64,000 nt of DNA from Pedobacter xixiisoli. GTDB taxonomy: Bacteria > Bacteroidota > Bacteroidia > Sphingobacteriales > Sphingobacteriaceae. Position numbers and translations under genes: made by a program. Shown here piece by piece: positions 8,158 through 16,995 of the stretch (position 1 is the stretch's first letter; the number at the start of each line of letters is the position of its first letter). Below the pieces are notes generated by a model that ran no database searches, was not told where the DNA came from, and was given only the letters and a program-made list of their open reading frames with translations. The stretch covers positions 1,116,001 to 1,180,000 of the forward strand of contig NZ_OCMT01000002.1 in NCBI RefSeq assembly GCF_900215335.1, read 5' to 3'.

Positions 8158-9330
8158 ATGGATGTACAAAAGAACCGAATACTATTTCTCCTTGAGCGAT
8201 TTAATCAAGGCATTGCAACGCCCTCAGAAATGGAAGAGCTTGATGCTTGGTATGCTTCTTTTGAGGATGAAGCAACACCGGCGTTAACCGAAGCCCAAAA
8301 ACAAATGGGTAAGCAACGGCTCTTCAATCAGCTTGACCAACTTACCGCCGAACCACCTAAACAACACCGCTTACCTTTATTAAGATATGCTTCAGCTGCT
8401 GCTGTGCTCTTGATAATTACAGGGACATTTTTATTCTGGCCATCCTCAAAACGTGAAAAAGAAGAGATTCAATTAGCTACTACTGTAGATGTAGCACCTG
8501 GAGGCGATAAAGCCGTTTTGACTTTAGCTGATGGAAGAAAGATTATTTTAGAAGACAGCCCGGATGGACAAGTCGCCGCCGAAGGAAACATGACCATCAT
8601 CAAGCTGAATAGCGGCATGCTAGCTTATCAAAATACAGCTAAAAATGCTAATGCAGCAAGCCAACTGAACACCATTAACACACCTGTTGGCGGTCAGTTC
8701 CAGGTTATACTGAGCGACGGCACCAAAGTTTGGTTAAATGCAGCATCATCGATTACCTTTCCAAATCAGTTTAATGGCAAGGTGAGAGAAGTGAGCACTA
8801 CGGGAGAAACTTATTTCGAAGTAGCCACACTTAAAAATGGCAGTAAAGAAAAAGTTCCATTTAGGGTAAGCACTGGCGAGCAAAAAATCGAAGTACTGGG
8901 AACACAATTTAACATCAATGCTTACGGCGACCAAAAGCAATATCAAACGACTTTAGTAGAAGGCAGTATCCGACTTTCGCAAAACAAAATCACCAAACTA
9001 TTACAACCGGGGCAACAAGCAAGCATTCAGCTGGAAAAAGACATCATCAATATCTCAGAAACCGATGTAGAAAAAGCAATTGCTTGGAAAAACGGCCTCT
9101 TCAAATTCGACAATACGGATATCATGAGCTTAATGAAACAGTTAGAAAGGTGGTACCCTATCGAAGTAGTTTACGAAGGTAAAATACCTGATGAGCGCTT
9201 CTTCGGAAAAATAGAAAGAAACTACACGTTGAGCGAAGTACTTAAAGTTTTACAACTGGGGCAAGTACACTTTAAAATTGACGATAAAACAAATACCAAC
9301 GGCAAAAGGAAGCTGATCGTAATGCCATAA
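8158..9330 (+). CDS. FecR-family anti-sigma regulator
   Basis: A 390-residue inner-membrane protein with a short cytoplasmic N-terminal domain (about 1-80), one membrane helix (about 82-100; LLRYASAAAVLLIITGTF) and a periplasmic FecR domain beginning near DVAPGGDKAVLTLADG. A C-terminal DUF4974-like segment (KFDNTDIMSLMKQLERWY...) follows; in this family it contacts the receptor's STN domain. It should hold the upstream ECF sigma inactive until the receptor signals. It is 79 bases from the sigma gene and precedes the structured leader before susC. Confidence 0.93.
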   Translation: MDVQKNRILFLLERFNQGIATPSEMEELDAWYASFEDEATPALTEAQKQMGKQRLFNQLDQLTAEPPKQHRLPLLRYASAAAVLLIITGTFLFWPSSKREKEEIQLATTVDVAPGGDKAVLTLADGRKIILEDSPDGQVAAEGNMTIIKLNSGMLAYQNTAKNANAASQLNTINTPVGGQFQVILSDGTKVWLNAASSITFPNQFNGKVREVSTTGETYFEVATLKNGSKEKVPFRVSTGEQKIEVLGTQFNINAYGDQKQYQTTLVEGSIRLSQNKITKLLQPGQQASIQLEKDIINISETDVEKAIAWKNGLFKFDNTDIMSLMKQLERWYPIEVVYEGKIPDERFFGKIERNYTLSEVLKVLQLGQVHFKIDDKTNTNGKRKLIVMP

Positions 9331-9348
9331 AACCTACCACATTAAAAC

Positions 9349-9430
9349 AGAGAAAGGAAAATATGAACAAGAAGTAACTCTACACACAGTAGCCAAAAAT
9401 AAAAAACCGGAAGTGCTCCAACACCCCCGG
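9349..9430 (+). promoter_or_regulatory. Conserved leader between fecR and susC (mini-ORF plus 24-nt hairpin)
   Basis: It has three parts: AGAGAAAGGAAAA (9349-9361); a tiny ORF, ATG with three further codons then TAA (9363-9377); and a 24-base hairpin (9407-9430; CCGG/CCGG closing stem, inner GTG/CAC). The same order, including a hairpin of exactly 24 bases, occurs at 51410-51481 before the second FecR-linked receptor. The 174-base gap between fecR and susC holds nothing else I recognise. Confidence 0.55.
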
Positions 9431-9504
9431 CAAAAATTATCTGGCCCAAAATTATCAAACAGTAAATCTAATTAATTCGTAAAACCAAATAACACAACAA
9501 AAGT

Positions 9505-12500
9505 ATGATTTTAAACTTAGGTGTTAAAACTGTTTTTAAACAGTTTACAATCCCGAAAACACTAGTCAAAGCAATGAAAATCACAACATTATTGATTACC
9601 ATTGCCTGTTTACAGGTATCCGCCAAAGGATATGGCCAGCTCATATCTCTTACGGCGAAGAACAAACCTATTATTACCGTATTTTCTGATATAGAAAAAC
9701 AAAGTGGATATAGTTTCTTCTGGAAAGGAAATGATATCAACCAACTTAATGTTAGCGTAAATATTAAGTCGGCAAATATTGATGACGCAGTTTCTACTTT
9801 ACTTAAGGAACTGCCATACACCTATACCATCGCTAAAAAAACGATTGTAATACAGCCGAAGAACAAAATAGCGATAAGCGATAACGTATCGTCTGTACAA
9901 GCGTTTATAGATATAAAAGTAAAGGTTTTAGATACGACTAAGCTGGCTTTACCCGGTGCAAACATCACCATCAAAGAAACTGGCAGAAACTACAGTACTG
10001 ATTTAAATGGGGAAATTACCTTAAAACAGTTAACGCTAGGCAATACTTTAGTGGTTAGCTATTTGGGATTTATTGCCCGAGAAATCCAAATTACTGATGC
10101 GACACCAACGACATTAGAGGTTGTTTTAAAGGCTTCCGCATCTGCTCTGCAAGAAATAGTGGTAGTAGGTTATGGCAGCGAAAAAAAGCAAAACATTACT
10201 ACTGCAATCAGTTCTGTACAAAGTAAAACCATAGAAAAACTATCGATTACCCGTGTTGAACAAGCGCTTCAAGGAAATGCACCTGGCGTACTCGTACTTA
10301 ACCAAAACGGACAGCCAGGAGATAAACCAATGATTAGGATTAGAGGCACGGGAACGAATAATAGCCCAGACCCACTTTTCATTGTTGATGGTTTCCCAGT
10401 AAGCACGATTGAGTACCTTAACCCTGGCGATATTGAGCGAATGGATGTATTGAAAGATGCCGCTTCTTCTGCTATTTATGGTGCTAGAGGTGCTAATGGT
10501 GTAATTTTAATCACCACCAAAAAAGGAACTACAGGTAAACCTCAATTAAGTTACGATGGTTATTACGGAGTGCAAAACGCTTGGCGTAAACTAGATGTAT
10601 TGAACGCAACACAGTATGCTGAAATGATGAATGTTGGAGCTATTAATGCCAATCCAACGAATCCTTTGCCCTATCCAAATCCGTCTGCACTCGGCAATGG
10701 AACCAACTGGCAAGATGCATTATTCCAGAGCAATGTACCGATATTTGACCATCAAGTTTCTGCGTCGGGTGGTAACGATAAATCAACTTACCTAGCTAAG
10801 TTCTCGTATTTTGGTCAGGAAGGTGTGATTGGCGGAAAAAGTTCTGAATTTACACGTTATACTTTCAGATTGAATGTAGACCAGAAAATAACTGATTTCT
10901 TGAAAATCGGAACCAACCTAAACTACATCAATACGGATAGAAGAGCGATTTTTGACAATGGTGATCAAGGTGGTCACGTATTAGGAAACGCGATTAGTAT
11001 AGATCCAATTACCCCACTTTACGAAACTGACCCAGCAAAACTAGCGGGTTACAATGCAAATGCAGTTCGTGATGCCAATGGTATTTTTGGCATCTCGCCA
11101 GAAGCTACTTTCGCCAATCCTTTGGCACAAATTGCTATCATTAACGGCAATCGTAAAATAGATAAGCTTTTAGGAAATGTTTACGCAGAACTTAGCATTT
11201 TAAAGAACCTTAAATTTAGATCTAGCTACGGAATAGACTTAGCTAACGAAAATGTAAATAGCTATACTCCTATTTATTATTTGCTACCTACTTCTAACCA
11301 AACTTTCTCAAGGGTTACCACTAACTTCTACCGCACCAATACTTGGCAAGTAGAAAACGTGTTAAGCTATAATCTTGATGTTAAAAAACACAATATCCAA
11401 TTAATAGCAGGACAATCGGCTTATAAATACTTCACTCAAAACCTAAGTGGTTCTAGAAACGACAATTCTCCAATTGACCCTAATTTAGCTTATATCGATG
11501 TAGCTACAGACATCACCTCAAGTGTAAATGGTGGAGGTGCTGATCGCAGAACGTTAGCATCTTACTTCGGCAGGTTTGCTTATAGCTATGATGACAAATA
11601 TCTACTTTCTGGTATTATTCGCCGTGATGGTTCTTCACGTTTTGGAAGAAACAACCCTTATGCAACCTTCCCGTCTATCTCTGGAGGTTGGGTGGTTTCT
11701 AAAGAATCATTCTTTGATGTAAATGCGATTTCGTTCTTAAAAGTTCGTGCTTCATGGGGACAAAATGGTAACGAAAACTTAGGGAGTTCATTTCCTTGGG
11801 CATCGACTATCAATACCGCAAATAATGGTTACACTTTCGTGAACGGTACTGGTGCAGAATATCTTTATAGTGGTGCCTCGTTAGGTGCAATTTCTAACCC
11901 AGATCTTAAATGGGAAACAAGTGAGCAAACTAACTTCGGTTTAGATGTCAACTTCTTTAAAAACAAATTATCGGTATCTGCTGATTACTATAAGAAGACT
12001 ACGAAAGACTTATTGATTCGTCCGAATATTTTGACGAGCGTAGGCTACACGGCCCCTTTTATAAATGGCGGGAATGTACAGAACAAAGGGATTGAGTTGG
12101 GAATTAACTACAATGAGAAGTTTGGAAAAGATTGGGGCTTAGGTGTTTCGTTCAACATCTCACATAATAAAAATGAAGTTACCCAAATCAATAATACTGC
12201 TCAAGCTTTAGCTGGCGCAGCATACATTAGCATGGGAAGCATCACACGAATGGCAGTAGGACAACCTATTGGTTATTTCTGGGGACAAAGAACAGCGGGT
12301 ATTTTCCAATCACAGGCTGAGGTAGATGCTTACGTTTTCACTAATCCTACCAGTGGAGCGGTAACTAAAATTCAACCCAATGCAAAACCGGGTGATTTGA
12401 AATTCATAGACACCAATGGTGATGGCGTAATTAACGATAACGACCGTACCAACATTGGCGATCCAAATCCAAAATTCATCTCTGGCTTAACCATCAACGT

Positions 12501-12957
12501 AAATTACAAAAACTTCGATTTAAGCATTTTCGGTATTGGCATGTTTGGCCACAAAGTATTTAATGGCAATTACAGATTTGATAAAACAGTTTCAAACATG
12601 CCTGCAACGATGCTAGATTACTGGTCGCCGAGCAATACAGATGCAAAATTCCCTCGTTTTGTAACTACAGATCCAAACCGTAACTACGCAACTGTTTCAA
12701 ATCTTTTATTAGAAGATGGCAGCTTTGTCCGCGTGAAGAACATTCAATTAGGTTACACCTTACCTCAGTTATTAACTCAAAAAGTACGTTTAAACGGCTT
12801 GAGACTTTTTGTAGCTGTAGACAATGCATTCACCCTCACCAATTACTCAGGATTTGATCCAGAAATTGGTGCAAGCAGCCCGTTATCATTAGGAATTGAC
12901 AGAGGTGTTTATCCTCAAGCAAGAACATTCCGTTTCGGTGTAAATGTAAAGTTATAA
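9505..12957 (+). CDS. SusC/RagA-family TonB-dependent receptor with STN signalling domain
   Basis: A 1150-residue outer-membrane receptor. After a signal peptide (about 25-48) comes an STN secretin/TonB short domain (about 50-118), then a CarboxypepD_reg-like domain (about 133-210), the plug (EIVVVGYGSEKKQNITTAIS...) with the RGTGTNNSPDPLFIVDGFP signature and the DVLKDAASSAIYGARGANG segment, and a long barrel ending in Phe-Gly-Val-Asn-Val-Lys-Leu. STN domains mark receptors that signal to FecR, which fits the upstream sigma/anti-sigma pair. With the SusD below it forms a lidded importer for an oligosaccharide or peptide; no degrading enzyme in this cluster reveals the substrate. The true start could be a later Met (at residue 24). 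Confidence 0.95.
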   Translation: MILNLGVKTVFKQFTIPKTLVKAMKITTLLITIACLQVSAKGYGQLISLTAKNKPIITVFSDIEKQSGYSFFWKGNDINQLNVSVNIKSANIDDAVSTLLKELPYTYTIAKKTIVIQPKNKIAISDNVSSVQAFIDIKVKVLDTTKLALPGANITIKETGRNYSTDLNGEITLKQLTLGNTLVVSYLGFIAREIQITDATPTTLEVVLKASASALQEIVVVGYGSEKKQNITTAISSVQSKTIEKLSITRVEQALQGNAPGVLVLNQNGQPGDKPMIRIRGTGTNNSPDPLFIVDGFPVSTIEYLNPGDIERMDVLKDAASSAIYGARGANGVILITTKKGTTGKPQLSYDGYYGVQNAWRKLDVLNATQYAEMMNVGAINANPTNPLPYPNPSALGNGTNWQDALFQSNVPIFDHQVSASGGNDKSTYLAKFSYFGQEGVIGGKSSEFTRYTFRLNVDQKITDFLKIGTNLNYINTDRRAIFDNGDQGGHVLGNAISIDPITPLYETDPAKLAGYNANAVRDANGIFGISPEATFANPLAQIAIINGNRKIDKLLGNVYAELSILKNLKFRSSYGIDLANENVNSYTPIYYLLPTSNQTFSRVTTNFYRTNTWQVENVLSYNLDVKKHNIQLIAGQSAYKYFTQNLSGSRNDNSPIDPNLAYIDVATDITSSVNGGGADRRTLASYFGRFAYSYDDKYLLSGIIRRDGSSRFGRNNPYATFPSISGGWVVSKESFFDVNAISFLKVRASWGQNGNENLGSSFPWASTINTANNGYTFVNGTGAEYLYSGASLGAISNPDLKWETSEQTNFGLDVNFFKNKLSVSADYYKKTTKDLLIRPNILTSVGYTAPFINGGNVQNKGIELGINYNEKFGKDWGLGVSFNISHNKNEVTQINNTAQALAGAAYISMGSITRMAVGQPIGYFWGQRTAGIFQSQAEVDAYVFTNPTSGAVTKIQPNAKPGDLKFIDTNGDGVINDNDRTNIGDPNPKFISGLTINVNYKNFDLSIFGIGMFGHKVFNGNYRFDKTVSNMPATMLDYWSPSNTDAKFPRFVTTDPNRNYATVSNLLLEDGSFVRVKNIQLGYTLPQLLTQKVRLNGLRLFVAVDNAFTLTNYSGFDPEIGASSPLSLGIDRGVYPQARTFRFGVNVKL

Positions 12958-12976
12958 CCCTTAAAAGAATCTAATC

Positions 12977-14635
12977 ATGCAACATATACAAAAAAATATC
13001 ATGTTCTTGGTAGCGGCAACTTTACTGCTAGTTACCAACGGATGTAAAAAATCATTCTTAGAAATCACACCTGCTTCTCAGATTGAAGAAAGTAATTTCT
13101 TTAAAACAGAACTACAGGCCACGCAAGCTTTAGCGGGTATTTATCATGTTCTACAATGGGGAAATATCAACCAAGGTCACACACCATTAATGGGCTGGGC
13201 AGAAGCTGCTTCTGACGATGCTTATTCTGGCGGAGGAAGTTCTTCTGATGCAGTTGGTGTAAAGGGCATCGAGAATTTCAAAGTAACTACAACCGCCCCA
13301 TTTAATGCAAATGATGGTACCTACGGAAGTGTTTGGAGTATATACTACCAAGGAATTGCAAGAGCAAATACTTATTTAGCCAACATCGATCGCGTAGAAA
13401 GTACCGATAACTTTAAAGCATTAACAACTGGCGAAGCAAAGTTCTTGAGAGCACATTTCTACTTCGATTTAGTGAAATGGTTCGAAAACGTTCCTTTGAT
13501 TATAAAACAACAAACACCAGACGAGTACAATCAACCTCAGGCACCGCCTCAAGAGGTATTTAACCAAATTGCGAAAGACCTTACAGACGCAATGACAGTT
13601 TTACCTAAAACCAGCATGAAGGCAAATGGTGGTCGTGCTACCTATTGGTCGGCTTCTGCTTTGCTAGCAAGGGTTTACCTATTTAACAAAGGTGTTTACA
13701 ATACGGATTTAAATACCGGAACAAGAACAATAGATGCGGCGGCAGTACGTACTTATCTGGACGAAATTATTGCCCCTTCTGCAGGTTTCGACCTTATTGG
13801 GAATTACAGCGATGTCTGGAGAAAAGCGAATGAACTAGGTATAGAATCTGTTTGGGAAGTGGTGCACAGTAACGTACAACCTATCTCTGGCAGTACTAGC
13901 GACCAATTTCGTGCACAAGGAAACTACAATGTGCTTTATTTTGGCCCTAGAGGTGTAAACGGAACCCCTTACACGGCAGGTTTTAGCAATGCCGTTCCTA
14001 CAGAATCATTGTATCAAGCCTTTGAAACTACACCTATTTTAGATCCACGCCGTGCAGCCACTATATTGGTATTAAACTCTACCACTGCTGCACCAGGAAT
14101 AATCAAAGGATGGCAACATACAGGCTATTTCAACAACAAGTATAACACCACTGCCGAATACAAAACAGCTTCAGGCTTAAACGACATCAACTGGGGGCAA
14201 AATCTACATGCCATTAGGTTTTCTGATGTATTATTGATGGCCTCAGAATTATACATTGGTGTGGATCAAACTAAAGCCGACGCCTATTTAAATAAAGTTC
14301 GTGGTCGTGTAGGCTTGGGAAACCGTGTAGCGACCATAGATAACATCAGACACGAACGCAGAGTGGAGTTAGCTGGTGAAGGCATTCGTTATTGGGATTT
14401 ACTACGTTACGGCTTACCTTATGCCAAACAGATGATTGATGCCTCTAGCTTGATTGGTCCTTATTACAACGGCACTAGCAGTTTAGGCGGTCCAGTTACA
14501 TTGACGGGCGGAGCAAATACACCTGCAAACGCCTATCAAATGGATTGGGATGTTTCAAAAAGGGGAAGATTACCTATCCCTCCTGCACAAATCACATTAT
14601 CTAACGGTGTACTTAAACCAAATCCTGGTTATTAG
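12977..14635 (+). CDS. SusD/RagB-family nutrient-binding lipoprotein
   Basis: A 552-residue surface lipoprotein. The lipobox is LLVTNGC, with the acylated Cys near residue 23, followed by KKSFLEITPASQIEESNFFKT, a typical SusD beginning. The helical TPR scaffold covers about 60-230 (KFLRAHFYFDLVKWFENVPL is a family hallmark). The C-terminal RHERRVELAGEGIRYWDLLRYG motif is also characteristic. It caps the SusC barrel and delivers ligand. It follows susC by 19 bases and ends at a strong terminator, so it is the last gene of this locus. Confidence 0.95.
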   Translation: MQHIQKNIMFLVAATLLLVTNGCKKSFLEITPASQIEESNFFKTELQATQALAGIYHVLQWGNINQGHTPLMGWAEAASDDAYSGGGSSSDAVGVKGIENFKVTTTAPFNANDGTYGSVWSIYYQGIARANTYLANIDRVESTDNFKALTTGEAKFLRAHFYFDLVKWFENVPLIIKQQTPDEYNQPQAPPQEVFNQIAKDLTDAMTVLPKTSMKANGGRATYWSASALLARVYLFNKGVYNTDLNTGTRTIDAAAVRTYLDEIIAPSAGFDLIGNYSDVWRKANELGIESVWEVVHSNVQPISGSTSDQFRAQGNYNVLYFGPRGVNGTPYTAGFSNAVPTESLYQAFETTPILDPRRAATILVLNSTTAAPGIIKGWQHTGYFNNKYNTTAEYKTASGLNDINWGQNLHAIRFSDVLLMASELYIGVDQTKADAYLNKVRGRVGLGNRVATIDNIRHERRVELAGEGIRYWDLLRYGLPYAKQMIDASSLIGPYYNGTSSLGGPVTLTGGANTPANAYQMDWDVSKRGRLPIPPAQITLSNGVLKPNPGY

Positions 14636-14648
14636 TAAGCTAGTCCTA

Positions 14649-14690
14649 ATCGGCACGCTGAGCTTAAAGCAAGTTCGCGTGCCGATTTTA
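14649..14690 (+). terminator. Terminator of the SusC/SusD operon
   Basis: An 11-base perfect stem (AATCGGCACGC with GCGTGCCGATT, 17-base loop) followed by TT. It lies 14 bases after the susD stop and just before the convergent radC end. Confidence 0.8.
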
Positions 14691-14694
14691 AATC

Positions 14695-15393
14695 CTAAAC
14701 ATATCCTTCATCCGCTAGACTTAAAAATGCATCGTTATAAACGATCAAATGGTCATGAACGGCAACTTCCATCATCTTTCCCAACTCCATCAATTTCTTG
14801 GTAATACTTATATCTGCGCTGCTTGGCTTTAAACTCCCAGAGGGATGATTGTGTACTAAAACAACAGAAGCTGCTCCTTGCTCCAAAGCAATCTTAAAAA
14901 CCATCTTTGGATCTACTACAGTACCCGCTTGCCCACCTTTACTTAAAAAGTGCTTTCCAATTACAACATTGGCTCGGTTCAACAGCAACACCCAAAACTC
15001 CTCATGAGGTAAATCTGCTAAGTCTGCTTTAATTACCCGATGTACGTCAATAGAAGAGCTTACCTTTTGCACTTCGGCTGGTTCAGCATCTTTTCTCCGT
15101 CTGCCCAATTCTAAGGCAGCAACTATCGCTATAGCTTTAGCTTCGCCGATGCCTTTAAACTTTGATAATTCTTTTACCCCAAGTTGCGCCAATTTGTGTA
15201 GATCATTTTGGCATGAATTAAGGATTCGCTTACTGAGGTCCACAGCAGTTTCATTTTTACTTCCAGAACCAATTAAGATAGCAATAAGTTCAGCGTCTGT
15301 GAGCTGCCTTCGCCCCTGCTGTAAGAGCTTTTCTCTCGGACGATCGGCTTCTGCCCAAGCTTTAATGCCGAGTTTGTTTTCATAGTTAGACAT
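14695..15393 (-). CDS. radC: RadC-family JAB-domain protein
   Basis: A 232-residue protein of the usual RadC/YsxA length. The N-terminal part has a UPF0758 domain and a helix-hairpin-helix (FKGIGEAKAIAIVAALELG, about 79-97). The C-terminal part is a JAMM metalloprotease-like domain with His181, His183 and Asp194 in the HNHPSG...D motif and Glu131/132 upstream. A role in DNA repair was historically assigned but is not well supported; the biochemical activity remains unsettled. It lies downstream of rpsT but beyond that gene's terminator. Confidence 0.93.
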   Translation of the reverse strand: MSNYENKLGIKAWAEADRPREKLLQQGRRQLTDAELIAILIGSGSKNETAVDLSKRILNSCQNDLHKLAQLGVKELSKFKGIGEAKAIAIVAALELGRRRKDAEPAEVQKVSSSIDVHRVIKADLADLPHEEFWVLLLNRANVVIGKHFLSKGGQAGTVVDPKMVFKIALEQGAASVVLVHNHPSGSLKPSSADISITKKLMELGKMMEVAVHDHLIVYNDAFLSLADEGYV

Positions 15394-15410
15394 AGATGTA
15401 GAAATTTAAG

Positions 15411-15447
15411 CACAAAAAAAACGGCATCATCTTACGATGATACCGTT
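15411..15447 (-). terminator. Terminator of rpsT
   Basis: On the minus strand, ACGGTATCATC, a short loop and GATGATGCCGT are followed by a run of eight T. One U-G wobble pairs properly only on this strand, which supports the direction. Confidence 0.88.
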
Positions 15448-15468
15448 CTAATATCGTTTAAAAAACTA

Positions 15469-15723
15469 CTATTTCAAAGTGTTAACGAATTTCGTCAATT
15501 TTGCTTTGTTGTTAGAAGCTTTATTTTTATGGATAACGTTCTTTTTAGCTAAACGATCCAACATAGAAATTACTTTAGGAAGTAATTCTAATCCAGTTTT
15601 TTTATCTTCAGCAGCACGCAATCTCTTGATAAAAGTACGTGTAGTTTTAGCTTGATATCTGTTACGTAGACGTTTTGCAGCGTTTGCTCTAATTCTTTTT
15701 AATGCTGATTTATGATTTGCCAT
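15469..15723 (-). CDS. rpsT: 30S ribosomal protein S20
   Basis: An 84-residue, strongly basic protein starting MANHKSALKRIRANAAKR, the hallmark S20 beginning, with the three-helix layout that binds 16S rRNA early in assembly. It is monocistronic, with an excellent promoter upstream and a strong terminator downstream. Confidence 0.97.
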   Translation of the reverse strand: MANHKSALKRIRANAAKRLRNRYQAKTTRTFIKRLRAAEDKKTGLELLPKVISMLDRLAKKNVIHKNKASNNKAKLTKFVNTLK

Positions 15724-15764
15724 TGTTTAGCCTTTTATTTCTTCTTGTATTTATTTTCGGACTG

Positions 15765-15794
15765 CAAATATAGAGGTAATATTTTTAAATGCAA
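15765..15794 (-). promoter_or_regulatory. Promoter of rpsT (TTG - 19 bases - TATATTTG)
   Basis: Minus-strand TTG (15792-15794), exactly 19 bases, then TATATTTG (15765-15772), a complete match to the Bacteroidota housekeeping promoter. It is the clearest promoter in the window and gives a leader of about 35-40 nt. Confidence 0.88.
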
Positions 15795-15935
15795 AATGGT
15801 TTTAAAAAAATATTTTCATCTAATGATTTAAGCACGAAGCTTTTGAAAGCGAAACGCATATAACGGCGTGCTAACATTTAACAAAATTAGGTTTTTTGGC
15901 TCAAAATTAGTGTAAAAAGCCTTAAAATATTATTT

Positions 15936-16535
15936 TTGAAAAAAACACAGAACTCAGTGAAGAAACGTATCGCCATTTTTGCTTCAGGATCAGGATCAAA
16001 TGCTCAAAAAATTATGGAGCATTTTAAACGTAGTACAGAGGCAGAGGTTGCCCTAGTTTTGACCAACAACCCAGAATCTTACGTACTACAGCGAGCTGAT
16101 AGCTTTGAGATTCCCTCTCATATTTTTGACAGGCACGAGTTTTACCAAACTGATGATGTGTTAGACTTGTTGAAAAATCTAGATGTAGATTTAATTGTAC
16201 TGGCAGGCTTCCTTTGGCTAATTCCTCAAAACCTATTAAAAGAATACCCAGGAAGAATGATCAACATACACCCTGCCCTGCTACCTAAACACGGCGGAAA
16301 AGGAATGTATGGCGACCGTGTACACAAAGCGGTAATGGAAGCAGGAGATACCGAGGGAGGCATTACCATTCACTATGTAAATGAACATTATGATGAAGGC
16401 GAATTCATCTATCAAGCTAAATATCGGATTGAGAAAGACGACAACTTGGAGATGATCAAATTTAAAGGGCAACAACTAGAGCATTTACACTACCCAAAAA
16501 TAGTAGAAACATTGATCAAGAAAATAAAGAAATAA
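15936..16535 (+). CDS. purN: Phosphoribosylglycinamide formyltransferase
   Basis: A GART enzyme of 199 residues from TTG at 15936. It transfers a formyl group from 10-formyl-THF to GAR in purine synthesis. The nucleotide-binding ASGSGSN loop is near the start, and the catalytic region has INIHPALLP followed by HYVNEHYDEG with the conserved His and Asp. The start is uncertain: a perfect -7 element (TATTTTTG, 15931-15938) overlaps the TTG, so the transcript may begin after it. GTG at 15957, giving VKKRIAIFASGSGSN, is then the better start and also matches usual PurN N termini. Confidence 0.94.
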   Translation: MKKTQNSVKKRIAIFASGSGSNAQKIMEHFKRSTEAEVALVLTNNPESYVLQRADSFEIPSHIFDRHEFYQTDDVLDLLKNLDVDLIVLAGFLWLIPQNLLKEYPGRMINIHPALLPKHGGKGMYGDRVHKAVMEAGDTEGGITIHYVNEHYDEGEFIYQAKYRIEKDDNLEMIKFKGQQLEHLHYPKIVETLIKKIKK

Positions 16536-16635
16536 ACTGAAAAGAAAATTTATAGAAAAAATCAGTTTCTTAAAAACCTAAACCCAAAGCCAACTCGTAT
16601 ATAAACAAAAAATCATCTATGATGAATGATTGTTT

Positions 16636-16947
16636 ATGGCGAAACTTATTATCTATTTTTTTTACTCCCTATTCATCTTACTTCTACTAGCCAAGGCTTC
16701 ACCTGCTGTATTCAAGCATTTTTCTTCTCTAGCATGCGAACAATTTGATTACGAATTAAACGAAAAGTTAAGCGAAAAAGAAAACCCAGAACCTAACAAA
16801 TCATTTAAAAGCACTGAATTTATTGATTCAACTCTTGCATTTTCTTTCGAAAAGCATGACCCTACACATACCTACTATATTCCTGCCACAACAATACTTT
16901 ATTCAATTCTAGAGATCCCGAAGCGGCCGCCGCGAAAAACAAGTTAA
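16636..16947 (+). CDS. Small membrane-anchored protein of unknown function
   Basis: About 103 residues from ATG at 16636 (a TTG two codons earlier is possible). A hydrophobic segment at the start (LIIYFFYSLFILLLLA) can act as a signal anchor or cleavable signal. The rest is a polar, Lys/Glu-rich region (about 40-75), a short aromatic stretch and a basic C terminus. No family is recognised. It lies 48 bases ahead of the DUF4394 lipoprotein gene in the same direction and may be co-transcribed with it. Confidence 0.55.
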   Translation: MAKLIIYFFYSLFILLLLAKASPAVFKHFSSLACEQFDYELNEKLSEKENPEPNKSFKSTEFIDSTLAFSFEKHDPTHTYYIPATTILYSILEIPKRPPRKTS

Positions 16948-16995
16948 ATACCAAAAACAAAATCAACCATTTAACTTAAAATAATCTTTAGAAAC

